NCBI GenBank assembly: GCA_016719105.1
Contig: JADKAQ010000004.1
Coordinates: 434,001-498,000, forward strand
Length of the DNA: 64,000 bases
Reading direction: 5' to 3'
From: Gemmatimonadota bacterium
Lineage (GTDB): Bacteria > Gemmatimonadota > Gemmatimonadetes > Gemmatimonadales > Gemmatimonadaceae
Below, one piece after another: positions 40,803 through 48,819 of the stretch. The notes beneath the pieces are model-generated. The model saw only the letters and a list, made by a program, of their open reading frames with translations. It did not search any database and was not told where the DNA came from. Both the position numbers and the translations under genes were made by a program. Positions within the stretch are counted from its first letter, which is position 1; each line of letters starts with the position of its first letter.

Positions 40803-41282
40803 CTACCGCTCGAGTTGCGCGTAGCCCCCCCGATAGTACAGGAGCGGACGCTCGTCGCGTGCGGCACCCATCTCCACCTCGGCGACGAGGATGGTGTGGT
40901 CGCCTTCGTCATGGCGTGCGGTGATGCGGCACTCGAGGTGGGCGAGGACGTCGTCGAGGATCGGGGCGCCGTGCGGGGCGCGGGTAAAGCCGATCCCGTC
41001 GAAGCGCGCTTCGGCGTCGCTGTGCGAGAAGCGCCGCGACAGGGCCTCCTGCGAGGCGCTGAGGATGTTGACCACGATCCACTCGGCGTCGCGCAGGGCG
41101 GCGTAGACCGACGCGCCGCGATCGATGCACACGAGGATCAGCGGGGGGGCGAGCGAGAGCGACGAGAAGGCGCTGACCGTCATGCCATGGTCGCGGCCAT
41201 CGGCGCCCTGGGCCGTCACCACGGTGACGCCGGAGGCGAAGCGGCCGAGGACGCTGCGATAGAGGTCGGAGTCGAGGGGCAT
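40803..41282 (-). CDS. Flavin reductase family protein (FMN-binding split barrel)
   Basis: A 159-residue protein of the HpaC/flavin-reductase-like family, which reduces free FMN or FAD with NAD(P)H and passes it to a monooxygenase. The signature is YRSVLGRFASGVTVVTAQGADGRDHGMTVSAFSSLSLAPPLILVCIDRGA, followed by ILDDVLAHLECRITARHDEGDHTILVAEV. Its place directly downstream of an FAD-dependent oxidoreductase suggests a two-component oxygenase pair, although that oxidoreductase looks self-sufficient. The length is typical. Confidence 0.92.
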   Translation of the reverse strand: MPLDSDLYRSVLGRFASGVTVVTAQGADGRDHGMTVSAFSSLSLAPPLILVCIDRGASVYAALRDAEWIVVNILSASQEALSRRFSHSDAEARFDGIGFTRAPHGAPILDDVLAHLECRITARHDEGDHTILVAEVEMGAARDERPLLYYRGGYAQLER

Positions 41283-41315
41283 GCTGGAGCGTTGGTGGGG
41301 CGCGGGCGTGAGGCG

Positions 41316-42623
41316 TTAGGCGCGTCCGCCGGCCTGCCCCCTCGCCGGGTCGACGGCGGGGGCGGGTGGGTCGGCGGGGAGCGGGGCGTGTCGTGCGGTG
41401 AGGAGGCGCCAGAGGAAGCTCGGGCGCAGGACCTCGCGGGGTGGGACAAAGTCGCCGGTGACCCCGACGAGGAGGTCGGCCATGTCGCGCTGTCGTGCCA
41501 GGACCGACGCTGCCCGGTTGAGTAACGCCGGAAACGCGACGGCGGTGCCCACCGCGCGCTCCACGAGGCGCTTGCCGCGGAACGCGTCGCGCAGGCAGCG
41601 ATCGTAGGCGGCGAGGGCGATGTCCTGGCGGCGCGTGGTGGTGGCGCGCGCCGCCTCGAAGGCGTAGCTCGTCAGGAGTTCGCCACCGCGCAGCGCGGCG
41701 TAGATCCCCTCGCCGGTGAACGGGTCGAAGAAGTCGGCCGCGTCACCCACGAGGGCGGCGCCGGGGGCCCAGGCGCGCCGGGCGCGGGCGTTGAAGGGTC
41801 CCGTCGCGCGGGCGGTCGTTAGGCGCTCGGCGTGGGCGAAGCGCGGGGCGAGGTGCGCCCGCGTCGCCAGCCACCGCTGGAGGAACGCGGCGGGATCGCC
41901 CCCGATGCGGTGTGCCTCGCGCGCCGGCACGACCACGGCGACGTTGGTCATCCCGTGTCCCACGTCGGCGAGGCCGAGGTACCCGTCGGCGTCGACGTGC
42001 ATCTCGCCGCAGCGACCCATCCCCTCGACGCCCCCATAGTGGGCGACGATGGCCACGCGGCGCGGGAAGCGCCCGGTGCTCGTTAGGCCGAGCCGTCGTC
42101 CGATGACGGTGCGCAGCCCGTCGGCCCCCACCACGAGCGGGGCCCGGAGCGTGCGGCGCATGCCGTCGACGTCGACCTCGACCCCCGTGACGCGCCCATC
42201 GCCGGCCCGCACGAGGTCGCGGACGGTCGCCCCCTCCAGCACGCGCGCCCCGGCGTCGCGCGCCCGGTCGAGGAGGAGGGCGTCGAGCACGCGCCGGGGG
42301 AGGGCGAGCCCGCGGTCCCGAAAGCCGCGGAAGCCGTGCGTCGAGGCGAACTCGCCGTGGATGATGGCGCCGTTAGGCGCGCGCACGCGCATCCCCGTCA
42401 GCTGCGCCGCCCCCGCGCGCTCGATCGCCCCGAGCGCCCCCATCTCGTGCAGGATGCGCGAGGCCTGCGGGCTCAGGTACTCGGCGCAGGGCTTGTCGCG
42501 GGGGAAGCGGGCGCGGTCGACGATACAGACGTCGAGGCCGGCGCGCGCGAGGAAGAACGCGCTGGCCGCCCCGGCGGGGCCGCCACCGATCACCAGGACC
42601 TCGGCGTCGCGCGGGGCGCTCAC
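41316..42623 (-). CDS. FAD-dependent oxidoreductase (geranylgeranyl reductase/halogenase-like)
   Basis: A 435-residue flavoprotein of the PHBH-fold group that includes geranylgeranyl reductases and flavin halogenases. The FAD-binding motifs are VLVIGGGPAGAASAFFLARAGLDVCIVDRARFPRDKPCAEYLSP, the middle VVGADGLRTVIGRRLGL, and ALVGDAADFFDPFTGEGIYAALRGGELL. DKPCAEYLSP corresponds to the DKxCGxxL region of geranylgeranyl reductases. It could hydroxylate or reduce the cluster's product. The GTG start (VSAPRDAEVLVIGG) lies 4 bases from the upstream gene. Four octamer copies occur in or at the end of this gene, and its TAA stop lies inside one. Confidence 0.87.
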   Translation of the reverse strand: MSAPRDAEVLVIGGGPAGAASAFFLARAGLDVCIVDRARFPRDKPCAEYLSPQASRILHEMGALGAIERAGAAQLTGMRVRAPNGAIIHGEFASTHGFRGFRDRGLALPRRVLDALLLDRARDAGARVLEGATVRDLVRAGDGRVTGVEVDVDGMRRTLRAPLVVGADGLRTVIGRRLGLTSTGRFPRRVAIVAHYGGVEGMGRCGEMHVDADGYLGLADVGHGMTNVAVVVPAREAHRIGGDPAAFLQRWLATRAHLAPRFAHAERLTTARATGPFNARARRAWAPGAALVGDAADFFDPFTGEGIYAALRGGELLTSYAFEAARATTTRRQDIALAAYDRCLRDAFRGKRLVERAVGTAVAFPALLNRAASVLARQRDMADLLVGVTGDFVPPREVLRPSFLWRLLTARHAPLPADPPAPAVDPARGQAGGRA

Positions 42624-42627
42624 CGGA

Positions 42628-43155
42628 TCACCCGCCCACCAGGACGTAGACCTGCCCCGCGAGTTCGAGCTCGTTCCCGGTGCGACGCACTTCGTAGGCG
42701 AGCTGCGTTGGGGTGGGCGAGACGAGGTCGATGACCACGCGCGTCCCTTCCACACGGTACCGTCCGGCACTCACCAGGACGTCGACCAGGCCGACGGTGT
42801 AGTTGCGTGCAATCTGTGCGCGGGCGGCCGTGCCATCCGCGCCGAACTGCCACGAGGTCTCCGTGGAGCGGGAGAAGCCGAAGTCATCGACAAAATAGAC
42901 CGTGCGCCGCCAGGTCCCGACAATGGCCTGCGACGCCGAGACGCCGCCGGTCGTGGCGATCCGGACTCGCCCGGGCGAGACGACGCCGGGACCGTCACAG
43001 CCGACCGCAAGCAGCAGGGCGGCCACGCACCACGGGGCCTGGCGCCGCGCGACGCGTCGCGCGAAGCACCGCGCGCGCACCGGCAGCGGCGCATCAACGT
43101 GCGCCGTCTCCCCGCGTGCGGCCCTCGGCTCGTGCATCGGTTGCATCTGCGACAT
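42628..43155 (-). CDS. Putative lipoprotein of unknown function
   Basis: A 175-residue protein whose body resembles a small lipocalin-like beta barrel (AIVGTWRRTVYFVDDFGFSRSTETSWQFGADGTAARAQI). Such domains often carry the IVGTW motif. A hydrophobic stretch with a lipobox (PWCVAALLLAVGC) precedes it, but lies about 40 residues after the ATG that has a good ribosome site (GGAG, 6-base spacing). A GTG at 43080 would give a more normal signal-peptide length. It is separated by only 4 bases from the FAD oxidoreductase, so it may be the first gene of the cluster. Confidence 0.65.
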   Translation of the reverse strand: MSQMQPMHEPRAARGETAHVDAPLPVRARCFARRVARRQAPWCVAALLLAVGCDGPGVVSPGRVRIATTGGVSASQAIVGTWRRTVYFVDDFGFSRSTETSWQFGADGTAARAQIARNYTVGLVDVLVSAGRYRVEGTRVVIDLVSPTPTQLAYEVRRTGNELELAGQVYVLVGG

Positions 43156-43214
43156 CGTCCACTCCGTGTTCGCGTGCCGTTGTGTCATCGCACATCAGGG
43201 CGCGGTGTGTCGCA

Positions 43215-44024
43215 TCACGAGGCGACGCGCGCCGTCACCACGCGCCAGAGCAGGGCAGCGGCCCCGCCCACCACGCAGCTCGTTAGGTTCACGACGTCGT
43301 TGTCCAACCCCGCCCATCCGCTGCGACGCGCCGTCTCGCGCCCGCAGTCGTGCAGCCGCCGCTCCGTCGCTTCGCGACAGTGACCGCACCAGCGTCGCTC
43401 CTGCAGCGTGGCCCCGAGCCAGGTGTCGGCCATCGCGCCGCCGATGCCACCGACCACCGCCGGCCACATCACTCCTTGATCGAAGCCGGTGGCACGCGCG
43501 ACGGTTCCGATGCAGAGGGCGCCGGCGCACATCGCCACCGTGCCGGCGACGGTGACCGCCCCCGACGTCCCGATGGGGACGGGGCGCCATCCAACAATAC
43601 TGCGCGGGACGCCGCCGAGGGCGGTGCCGATCTCCGTGGCCCAGGTGTCGGCGGTCGCGGCGGCAAGGGCGCCGACGCCGGCGACGGCCCACAGGGGCGA
43701 GGGGGCGACGATCGCCCCAAGCGCGCACAGCGTGAAGACGCCGCCGTTCGCCATCACCTGCCACGCGTCGCGCTCGCCACCCTTGTCGACGATCGCGCGG
43801 GTCACGCGTTCCTTGCGCTCGCGGCGCCAGCGCGACAGGAGCGTGGAAGAAAAGAAGAAGGCGAGGAGGACCCCACACCATCCCCACCCCGCGCTGGTGG
43901 CGGCGGTGCCGACTGCGATGGCTCCCCACGTCCCCGAGGGGGCGAGCGAGCGTGCACGCCGCGCCACCAGCGCGATCGCGACGGCGAGCGCCAGTCCGGT
44001 CAGGGTGCGCAGGGGGAGGGTCAT
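43215..44024 (-). CDS. DUF92 family integral membrane protein (TMEM19/VTE6-like)
   Basis: A 269-residue polytopic membrane protein. Typical DUF92 sequence includes APSGTWGAIAVGTAATSAGWGWCGVLLAFFFSSTLLSR, QVMANGGVFTLCALGA, AATADTWATEIGTALGG, and a cytosolic loop with GATLQERRWCGHCREATERRLHDCG. Plant VTE6 in this family is a phytyl-phosphate kinase; bacterial members are mostly uncharacterised. Its closeness to a geranylgeranyl-reductase-like gene hints at prenyl-phosphate metabolism, but this is inference. The ATG giving MTLPLRTL was used; a TTG five codons earlier is possible. Confidence 0.85.
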   Translation of the reverse strand: MTLPLRTLTGLALAVAIALVARRARSLAPSGTWGAIAVGTAATSAGWGWCGVLLAFFFSSTLLSRWRRERKERVTRAIVDKGGERDAWQVMANGGVFTLCALGAIVAPSPLWAVAGVGALAAATADTWATEIGTALGGVPRSIVGWRPVPIGTSGAVTVAGTVAMCAGALCIGTVARATGFDQGVMWPAVVGGIGGAMADTWLGATLQERRWCGHCREATERRLHDCGRETARRSGWAGLDNDVVNLTSCVVGGAAALLWRVVTARVAS

Positions 44025-44132
44025 GGACGCGAGAGGCAATGTGCGCGTGCGCGTGATCGACGCAAGGCGTGCCGCAAGACACAGGAATTACTTGAATGGG
44101 GTCACAGCGGCCGTTAGCTTCGCTCGATCCAT

Positions 44133-44765
44133 ATGTCCGACACGGTCGACGCCCTCCTCCCGCTCTCCTTCCTCGAAGCCGTCCGCAACGTCGACAGCCC
44201 CGTCGAGGATTTCGAGGCGGAACTCGTCGGCGACCTGCGCAACAAGCGCCTCGGGCTCAGCGACACCGTGTACATGCAGATCCGGCGCTTCAATGACGCG
44301 GTGAAGCGTGGACAGCGGGCGACGTTCGACGAATCCGTCGGACTCGCGCGGCTCCTGGGCCGTCGTCCGGACGCCGAGGCGGTCTTTCGTGCCGCTGGCC
44401 GCCACATGGCGACCGAGTCGTATCGCACCATCGGCGTGGTGGCCCGGCGCATGATGCGCCTCCTCCCCGCCTTCATGGCCCGACCGCTCGCGCTGTCGCA
44501 CTCGCGCCGCATCGCCCGGCGCTACCTGCGAGGGCGCATTTCCCGTGTAGGGGCGCAGGTCTACCTCGAAGTCGAACGATCGGTCACGCTCGACACGGCG
44601 CCGCGCTCCGTCGGGTGCACGTACTATGAGGCAAGCCTCAAGGAACTGTTGCGCCTCCTCGTCAACAGCGTTGGCGCCGTCGAGCACGTTCGCTGCGCCA
44701 CGCGCGGCGAAGGGACGTGCGCCTGGCGCGCCGAATGGAAGCCCACCTCCGCACAGCAGGAGTAG
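44133..44765 (+). CDS. V4R-like / heme-NO-binding-like sensory protein of unknown function
   Basis: A 210-residue cytosolic protein. The first 160 residues are helical and unrecognised (FLEAVRNVDSPVEDFEAELVGDLRNKRLGLSDTVYMQIRRF). The C-terminal fifth reads SVGCTYYEASLKELLRLLVNSVGAVEHVRCATRGEGTCAWRAEW. It resembles the end of V4R (4-vinyl-reductase) domains, where spaced Cys residues bind a metal or small hydrophobic ligand. It was likely DUF2378-like in ancestry, but I am not sure. Its stop is 2 bases before the M24 peptidase ATG, so the two are co-transcribed. Confidence 0.6.
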   Translation: MSDTVDALLPLSFLEAVRNVDSPVEDFEAELVGDLRNKRLGLSDTVYMQIRRFNDAVKRGQRATFDESVGLARLLGRRPDAEAVFRAAGRHMATESYRTIGVVARRMMRLLPAFMARPLALSHSRRIARRYLRGRISRVGAQVYLEVERSVTLDTAPRSVGCTYYEASLKELLRLLVNSVGAVEHVRCATRGEGTCAWRAEWKPTSAQQE

Positions 44766-44767
44766 CC

Positions 44768-45955
44768 ATGCCCCGCCTCAGCCCCCAGTCGCTGCCCGAC
44801 ATTCAGCGCGCGATCGCGGACGCAGGGCTCGACGGCTGGCTCCTGTACGACTTTCGCGGGACCAACCCGATCGCCCGCGACTTCCTCGGCTTCGAGGACG
44901 TGCACCTCTCGCGGCGGATCTTCGTCCTCATCCCGCGCGTCGGCCCCCCGGTCGCCATCACGCACAACATCGAACAGGGGGCCTGGCGGGGCTGGCCGAG
45001 CAGCTGGCGACGTGAGCGCTACTCGTCGTGGCGTGCGCTCGAGGCATACCTGCAGGAGATCGTTGGCGGCAAGCGCATCGCCATGGAGTACTCGGCGGGT
45101 GATGCGGTGCCGTACCTCGATCGCATCCCGGCCGGGATGCTGGAGATGGTCCGCGCCACCGGCGCCACCGTCGTGTCGTCGGGGGAACTCGTGTCGCGCT
45201 TCTACGCCACCTGGAGCAACGATGACCTCCTCGCGCACCGGCGCGCGGCCGAACACATCGCCGGCATCGCGCACGAGGCCTTCCTGCACGCCGGGTCACA
45301 GGCGCGTGCCGGGACGCCGATCGCCGAGCACCTGCTGCAGCAGCGCATGATGGAGGCCTTCGCCCGCGCCGGGCTGGAGACGTACTCGCCGCCTAACGTG
45401 TCGGTCGGGGCCAATGCCGCCGATCCGCACTACGTCCCCTCCGCCGACCATGCGCAGGTCATCACCGTCGGCAACCTGGTGCTCATCGACCTGTGGGCCC
45501 GCGAGCCCGGGCGCCCGTACGCCGACCAGACCTGGATGGCCATCATCGGCGCGCCGAGCGCGCGGGCGGTCGAGCTCTGGAACGTCGTGCGGGACGCGCG
45601 CGACGCGGCCATCGACTTCCTGGAGCACCGGATCGCCGCCGGGCACGACGTGCGCGGCGCCGACGTCGACGACGCGTCGCGCGCGGTCATCGAAAAGGCA
45701 GGCTACGGCGAGTTCTTCACGCACCGGACGGGCCACTCCATCGACGCGCGCGAGATCCACGGGTCGGGCCCCAATCTCGACAATCTCGAGACGCGCGACG
45801 AACGCCTCCTCATCCCCGGTGTCGGCTTCTCCATCGAGCCCGGGATCTACTTCCCGGGCGAGATCGGGCTCCGCACCGAGGTCAACGGCTACATCGGCGA
45901 TGGCGCACTGATCATCACCCCGGTCGACATCCAGCGGGACCTGATCGTTGCCTGA
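44768..45955 (+). CDS. M24 family metallopeptidase (Xaa-Pro aminopeptidase/prolidase-like)
   Basis: A 395-residue cytosolic peptidase with the creatinase/pita-bread fold. The five metal ligands of the M24 family are visible: Asp in VLIDLWARE, Asp in ADQTWMAIIG, His in FFTHRTGHSIDAREIHG, Glu in GFSIEPGIYFPGEIG and Glu in LRTEVNGYIG. The N-terminal 150 residues form the usual creatinase_N domain (LDGWLLYDFRGTNPIARDFLGF). It should remove N-terminal residues before Pro or split X-Pro dipeptides. GGAG lies 7 bases before the ATG. The stop region overlaps the start of an amino-acid permease gene, suggesting uptake and hydrolysis act together. Confidence 0.93.
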   Translation: MPRLSPQSLPDIQRAIADAGLDGWLLYDFRGTNPIARDFLGFEDVHLSRRIFVLIPRVGPPVAITHNIEQGAWRGWPSSWRRERYSSWRALEAYLQEIVGGKRIAMEYSAGDAVPYLDRIPAGMLEMVRATGATVVSSGELVSRFYATWSNDDLLAHRRAAEHIAGIAHEAFLHAGSQARAGTPIAEHLLQQRMMEAFARAGLETYSPPNVSVGANAADPHYVPSADHAQVITVGNLVLIDLWAREPGRPYADQTWMAIIGAPSARAVELWNVVRDARDAAIDFLEHRIAAGHDVRGADVDDASRAVIEKAGYGEFFTHRTGHSIDAREIHGSGPNLDNLETRDERLLIPGVGFSIEPGIYFPGEIGLRTEVNGYIGDGALIITPVDIQRDLIVA

Positions 45956-47291
45956 GGCGACGCACGAGCTCCGACGCGAGCTCGGCGTTTTTTCGGCGGC
46001 CCTCCTCGTGGTCGGGGGGATCATCGGGAGCGGGATCTTCTTCACCCCCGCGGAGGTTGCGCGCGCCCTCCCCAATGCGGCCACGATCATCGCCGTCTGG
46101 GTGCTCGGCGGCTTCCTCGCCCTGGCGGGGGCGCTCACCTATGCCGAACTCGGCGCGATGCTCCCCGATGCCGGGGGGCCGTACGTCTACATCCGCCACG
46201 CCTTTGGCTCGCTCCCCGCCTTCCTGTATGGGTGGATGGCGCTGCTCAGCATCGCCTCAGGCGCGATCGCTGCCGTGGCGATGGGCTTCGCGGGCTACCT
46301 CGCGCGTTTCGTCGACCTCGCGCCGGTCGGTGGGCCCATAGGGGTCGCGGCCGCGACGATCGTCCTGCTGTCGCTCACGAACGTGCTCGGGATCAGACCG
46401 GGGGCCGCGCTCCAGAACCTGCTGACCGGCGCCAAGATCCTGGCGCTTTCGGCGCTCGTCGTGGGCGGGTTGGCGCTCTGGGTACGAATGGGGGCCCCTC
46501 TTCCGGTCCCGGACGCGCCGCCGCCACGAGAGTCGCTGGTTGCGGGATTTGCCGCTGCCTTCGTCGCCGTCCTCTTCACCATCGGAGGGTGGCAGCAGAT
46601 GAACATGGTGGCCGGGGAGATTCGCGACCCGGAGCGGACCATCCCGCGGGCGCTGCTGATCGGGATCCTGATCGTCGTCGCGATCTATCTCGGAGCGAAC
46701 GCCGTCTACCTGCGCGCGTTGGGGCGAGACGGCCTGGCGGCGAGCGCGGCGGTGGCGGCGGATGCCGCGTCCCGAATGGTCGGTCCCGCTGGGGCGACCT
46801 TCATCAGCATCTCGGCGATGATCTCGATCCTCGGCTTCGTCAACGTCGCGATCCTGGCGAACTCGCGCCTCCCGTATGCGCTGGCTCGCGACGGCGTCTT
46901 TTTCGAGGCGGTGGGGCGAGTGCATCCGCGCTTCGGGACCCCTCACGTGGCCATCCTGTTGTGCGGCGGGTGGGCGCTGGTCCTGCTCTTCGCGACAAAG
47001 GGGGCAATCGGCTCGCTACTGAGCGGGGTCGTCTTCGCCGACTGGATCTTCTTCGGCCTCGGGGCGGCATCGGTCTTCGCGTTGAGGCGACAGATGCCGA
47101 ACGCGCGTCGTCCCTACAGGGCATGGGGCTACCCGATCGTCCCGGCGATCTTCGTCGTCGCGGCCGCAGGCGGCGTGTTGAGCGCCTACGTCGCCGCGCC
47201 GGTCACCTCGCTCGCGGGGACCGCCATGCTGGTGATCGGGGTATTCGTTCACCGATGGTTCAGCAACAGGATCGATCGCGACTCGCGATAG
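45948..47291 (+). CDS. APC family amino acid permease
   Basis: A 447-residue transporter with about 12 transmembrane helices. TM1 carries the substrate-binding GIIGSGIFFTPAEVARALP, and the family sequence continues with LAGALTYAELGAMLPDAGGPYVYIRHAFG and VLFTIGGWQQMNMVAGEIRDPERTIPRALLIG. This is closest to LAT/SLC7-like exchangers and permeases. The TTG start overlaps the stop of the Xaa-Pro peptidase gene, so the two form an operon in which imported amino acids or peptides meet a proline peptidase. The specific substrate is not predictable. Confidence 0.93.
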   Translation: MPEATHELRRELGVFSAALLVVGGIIGSGIFFTPAEVARALPNAATIIAVWVLGGFLALAGALTYAELGAMLPDAGGPYVYIRHAFGSLPAFLYGWMALLSIASGAIAAVAMGFAGYLARFVDLAPVGGPIGVAAATIVLLSLTNVLGIRPGAALQNLLTGAKILALSALVVGGLALWVRMGAPLPVPDAPPPRESLVAGFAAAFVAVLFTIGGWQQMNMVAGEIRDPERTIPRALLIGILIVVAIYLGANAVYLRALGRDGLAASAAVAADAASRMVGPAGATFISISAMISILGFVNVAILANSRLPYALARDGVFFEAVGRVHPRFGTPHVAILLCGGWALVLLFATKGAIGSLLSGVVFADWIFFGLGAASVFALRRQMPNARRPYRAWGYPIVPAIFVVAAAGGVLSAYVAAPVTSLAGTAMLVIGVFVHRWFSNRIDRDSR

Positions 47292-47415
47292 CCGGCCGTC
47301 AACTGATCGAACGGTTATCGATTGTGCGGACCGTACGGTCGGGGAAATGGCTCTTGAAAAACCACTCGTTGGTTTCGTAGGGTACGAGCGAGAGAATCAA
47401 CCGCAAGGAGTATCG

Positions 47416-47652
47416 ATGCCGACATACCTCTACGAGACCGTCCCGAGCTCGCAAGGCGAGACTGCGGAGCAGTTTGAACTGCGACAGGGGTTCAATGACC
47501 CGCCGCTGGAGCGCCACCCGACCACGGGCGCGCCGGTTCGACGAGTCATCTCCGGAGGCTTCGGGCTGATGTCCAAGTCGGGAGGAACTGCGACACTGCC
47601 GCAGGCCGGCCCTGGTTGTGGTCCCGGCAACTGCGGCTGCGGGCGATTCTAA
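47416..47652 (+). CDS. FmdB-like small protein lacking the zinc-ribbon cysteines
   Basis: A 78-residue protein that follows the FmdB zinc-ribbon template (MPTYxYE...FExxQ...PLxxHPxxGxPVRRVISGG) but has none of the four CxxC cysteines. The places where they belong read ETVPSSQGE and LERHPTTGAP. Its only Cys residues lie in the Gly-rich tail GPGCGPGNCGCGRF. FmdB-type proteins are thought to regulate or assist, but their function is poorly known. AAGGAG gives an excellent ribosome site 5 bases upstream, fixing the start; an earlier in-frame ATG is rejected. A perfect terminator follows. Confidence 0.85.
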   Translation: MPTYLYETVPSSQGETAEQFELRQGFNDPPLERHPTTGAPVRRVISGGFGLMSKSGGTATLPQAGPGCGPGNCGCGRF

Positions 47653-47686
47653 ATCCGATCGGTCAGCAAGCATGCTGTCCATATGA

Positions 47687-47717
47687 ACAGGGGGCGATCC
47701 GACGGATCGCCCCCTGT
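47687..47717 (+). terminator. Terminator of the FmdB-like gene
   Basis: A perfect 14-bp stem (ACAGGGGGCGATCC and its complement) closes a 3-base loop and is followed by TTCGTTCG. It lies 35 bases after the stop and may also serve the convergent gene. Confidence 0.8.
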
Positions 47718-47753
47718 TTCGTTCGAAGCTGTTCGTTCGATCAGTAACGAATC

Positions 47754-48425
47754 CTACTTCTTCTTCGGCTCGGGAACCGGCGCGAAACGCGTTCGAAGGT
47801 CGAGCCGGCTGGCGTGCAGGTTCACGTCGGGTCCCGCGCGGAATCCGAACGTACCGTCGAGATCCCACGCCCCTCGCGCCACTGCGCCAACTCGCTGGCC
47901 GTTCGCCTCGACGAGAATCGAATCCCGATCGACGGTGAGGGTGAGAGCGTTGAGCACGGTCTCATCGCCTCCCGGGTGCGCTTTCACCGCCGGTGACGTC
48001 TTCCACGGGATGAGAGCCGTGCGGTTGTCCCCGGCGACGTACTCCAGCGAGGCTTGACCGTCACGCCGGACGAGGAACGCCAGGTAACTCGCCGCCGAGC
48101 CATCCAGGGAGTGACCGCCGGCAAAGAGTCCGTATCCTGACTGACTGGTCCCCGGGAAGAGGAAGAGCTCGGCCTCCACGGAGTAGCGGCCGACCGCGTG
48201 ATAGGCCGGGTCGAAGAGCAGGGCCCCCGGTCCCGTCGTCATGTGCCATCCTGGCGGCATGGCTTCGTGCGCGACGGTGTCGGACGATTGGCGATCCATG
48301 ACAACGCGCCATCCCGAGGGGCGCGCCACGTTTCGCGCCGCCTGCGCCGAGAGCGCCGTTGCCGAGCCCGCGGCAATGAGGAGGGCTGCGATAGCCGGAG
48401 CGGCCAATGAGAGGGAGCGGCGCAT
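47754..48425 (-). CDS. Exported protein of unknown function, lectin-like fold possible
   Basis: A 223-residue secreted protein with signal peptide MRRSLSLAAPAIAALLIAAGSATALSAQA. The mature part is beta-rich: MPPGWHMTTGPGALLFDPAYHAVGRYSVEAELFLFPG, GYGLFAGGHSLDGSAASYLAFLVRRDGQASLEYVAG, LTVDRDSILVEANGQRVG, GTFGFRAGPDVNLHASRL. This resembles the concanavalin-like domains of 3-keto-disaccharide hydrolase/LamG proteins, in which exported domains bind or process sugars. No catalytic residues can be named. The start was taken at MRRSLS; an earlier ATG is 15 codons upstream. It ends in a Lys run (PEPKKK). Confidence 0.7.
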   Translation of the reverse strand: MRRSLSLAAPAIAALLIAAGSATALSAQAARNVARPSGWRVVMDRQSSDTVAHEAMPPGWHMTTGPGALLFDPAYHAVGRYSVEAELFLFPGTSQSGYGLFAGGHSLDGSAASYLAFLVRRDGQASLEYVAGDNRTALIPWKTSPAVKAHPGGDETVLNALTLTVDRDSILVEANGQRVGAVARGAWDLDGTFGFRAGPDVNLHASRLDLRTRFAPVPEPKKK

Positions 48426-48533
48426 GATGGTTCCGGTCGCGTGAGGGAAGGCGGCGGTCGATGCCGACACCTTTCGCTTAGGCGCCGACGCCCGTCTCGA
48501 TTACCGCCAGATCGACGTGCGTTCCGGCAGCGG

Positions 48534-48806
48534 TCAGGCGAGCCAGAGCCGGATGCGGTAGAGCTCCGGACGGACCCCGAGTCCGGCCGCATACGACGTC
48601 TCGATGTCCTCCAGCAGTTCGGCCGGCGAGATGTCGAAGTCGGCACCGACCGAGTTGTACGTGTGCGTGCTCCACTCACGCACCCGCACCCGACCCTCGC
48701 TCGGTCGCCCGATCAGGAGAAAGCGTTCGGCTGTTCCCGAACCACCAGCGATCTGCACCGAGAGGAACTCGTCGGTCTCGACCGGGAAATCGTCAGGCAG
48801 GTCCAC
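48534..48806 (-). CDS. Small conserved-looking protein of unknown function
   Basis: A 90-residue acidic soluble protein (VDLPDDFPVETDEFLSVQIA, then RFLLIGRPSEGRVRVREWSTHTYNSVGADFDI and ELLEDIETSYAAGLGVRPELYRIRLWL). No family is known to me. The GTG start has GGAG about 10 bases upstream and lies 13 bases after the end of the heme O synthase gene, so it is probably the last gene of that operon. The frame is open further upstream, but that part overlaps ctaB and is unconserved. Confidence 0.7.
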   Translation of the reverse strand: MDLPDDFPVETDEFLSVQIAGGSGTAERFLLIGRPSEGRVRVREWSTHTYNSVGADFDISPAELLEDIETSYAAGLGVRPELYRIRLWLA

Positions 48807-48819
48807 GTCGGGCTCCAGG

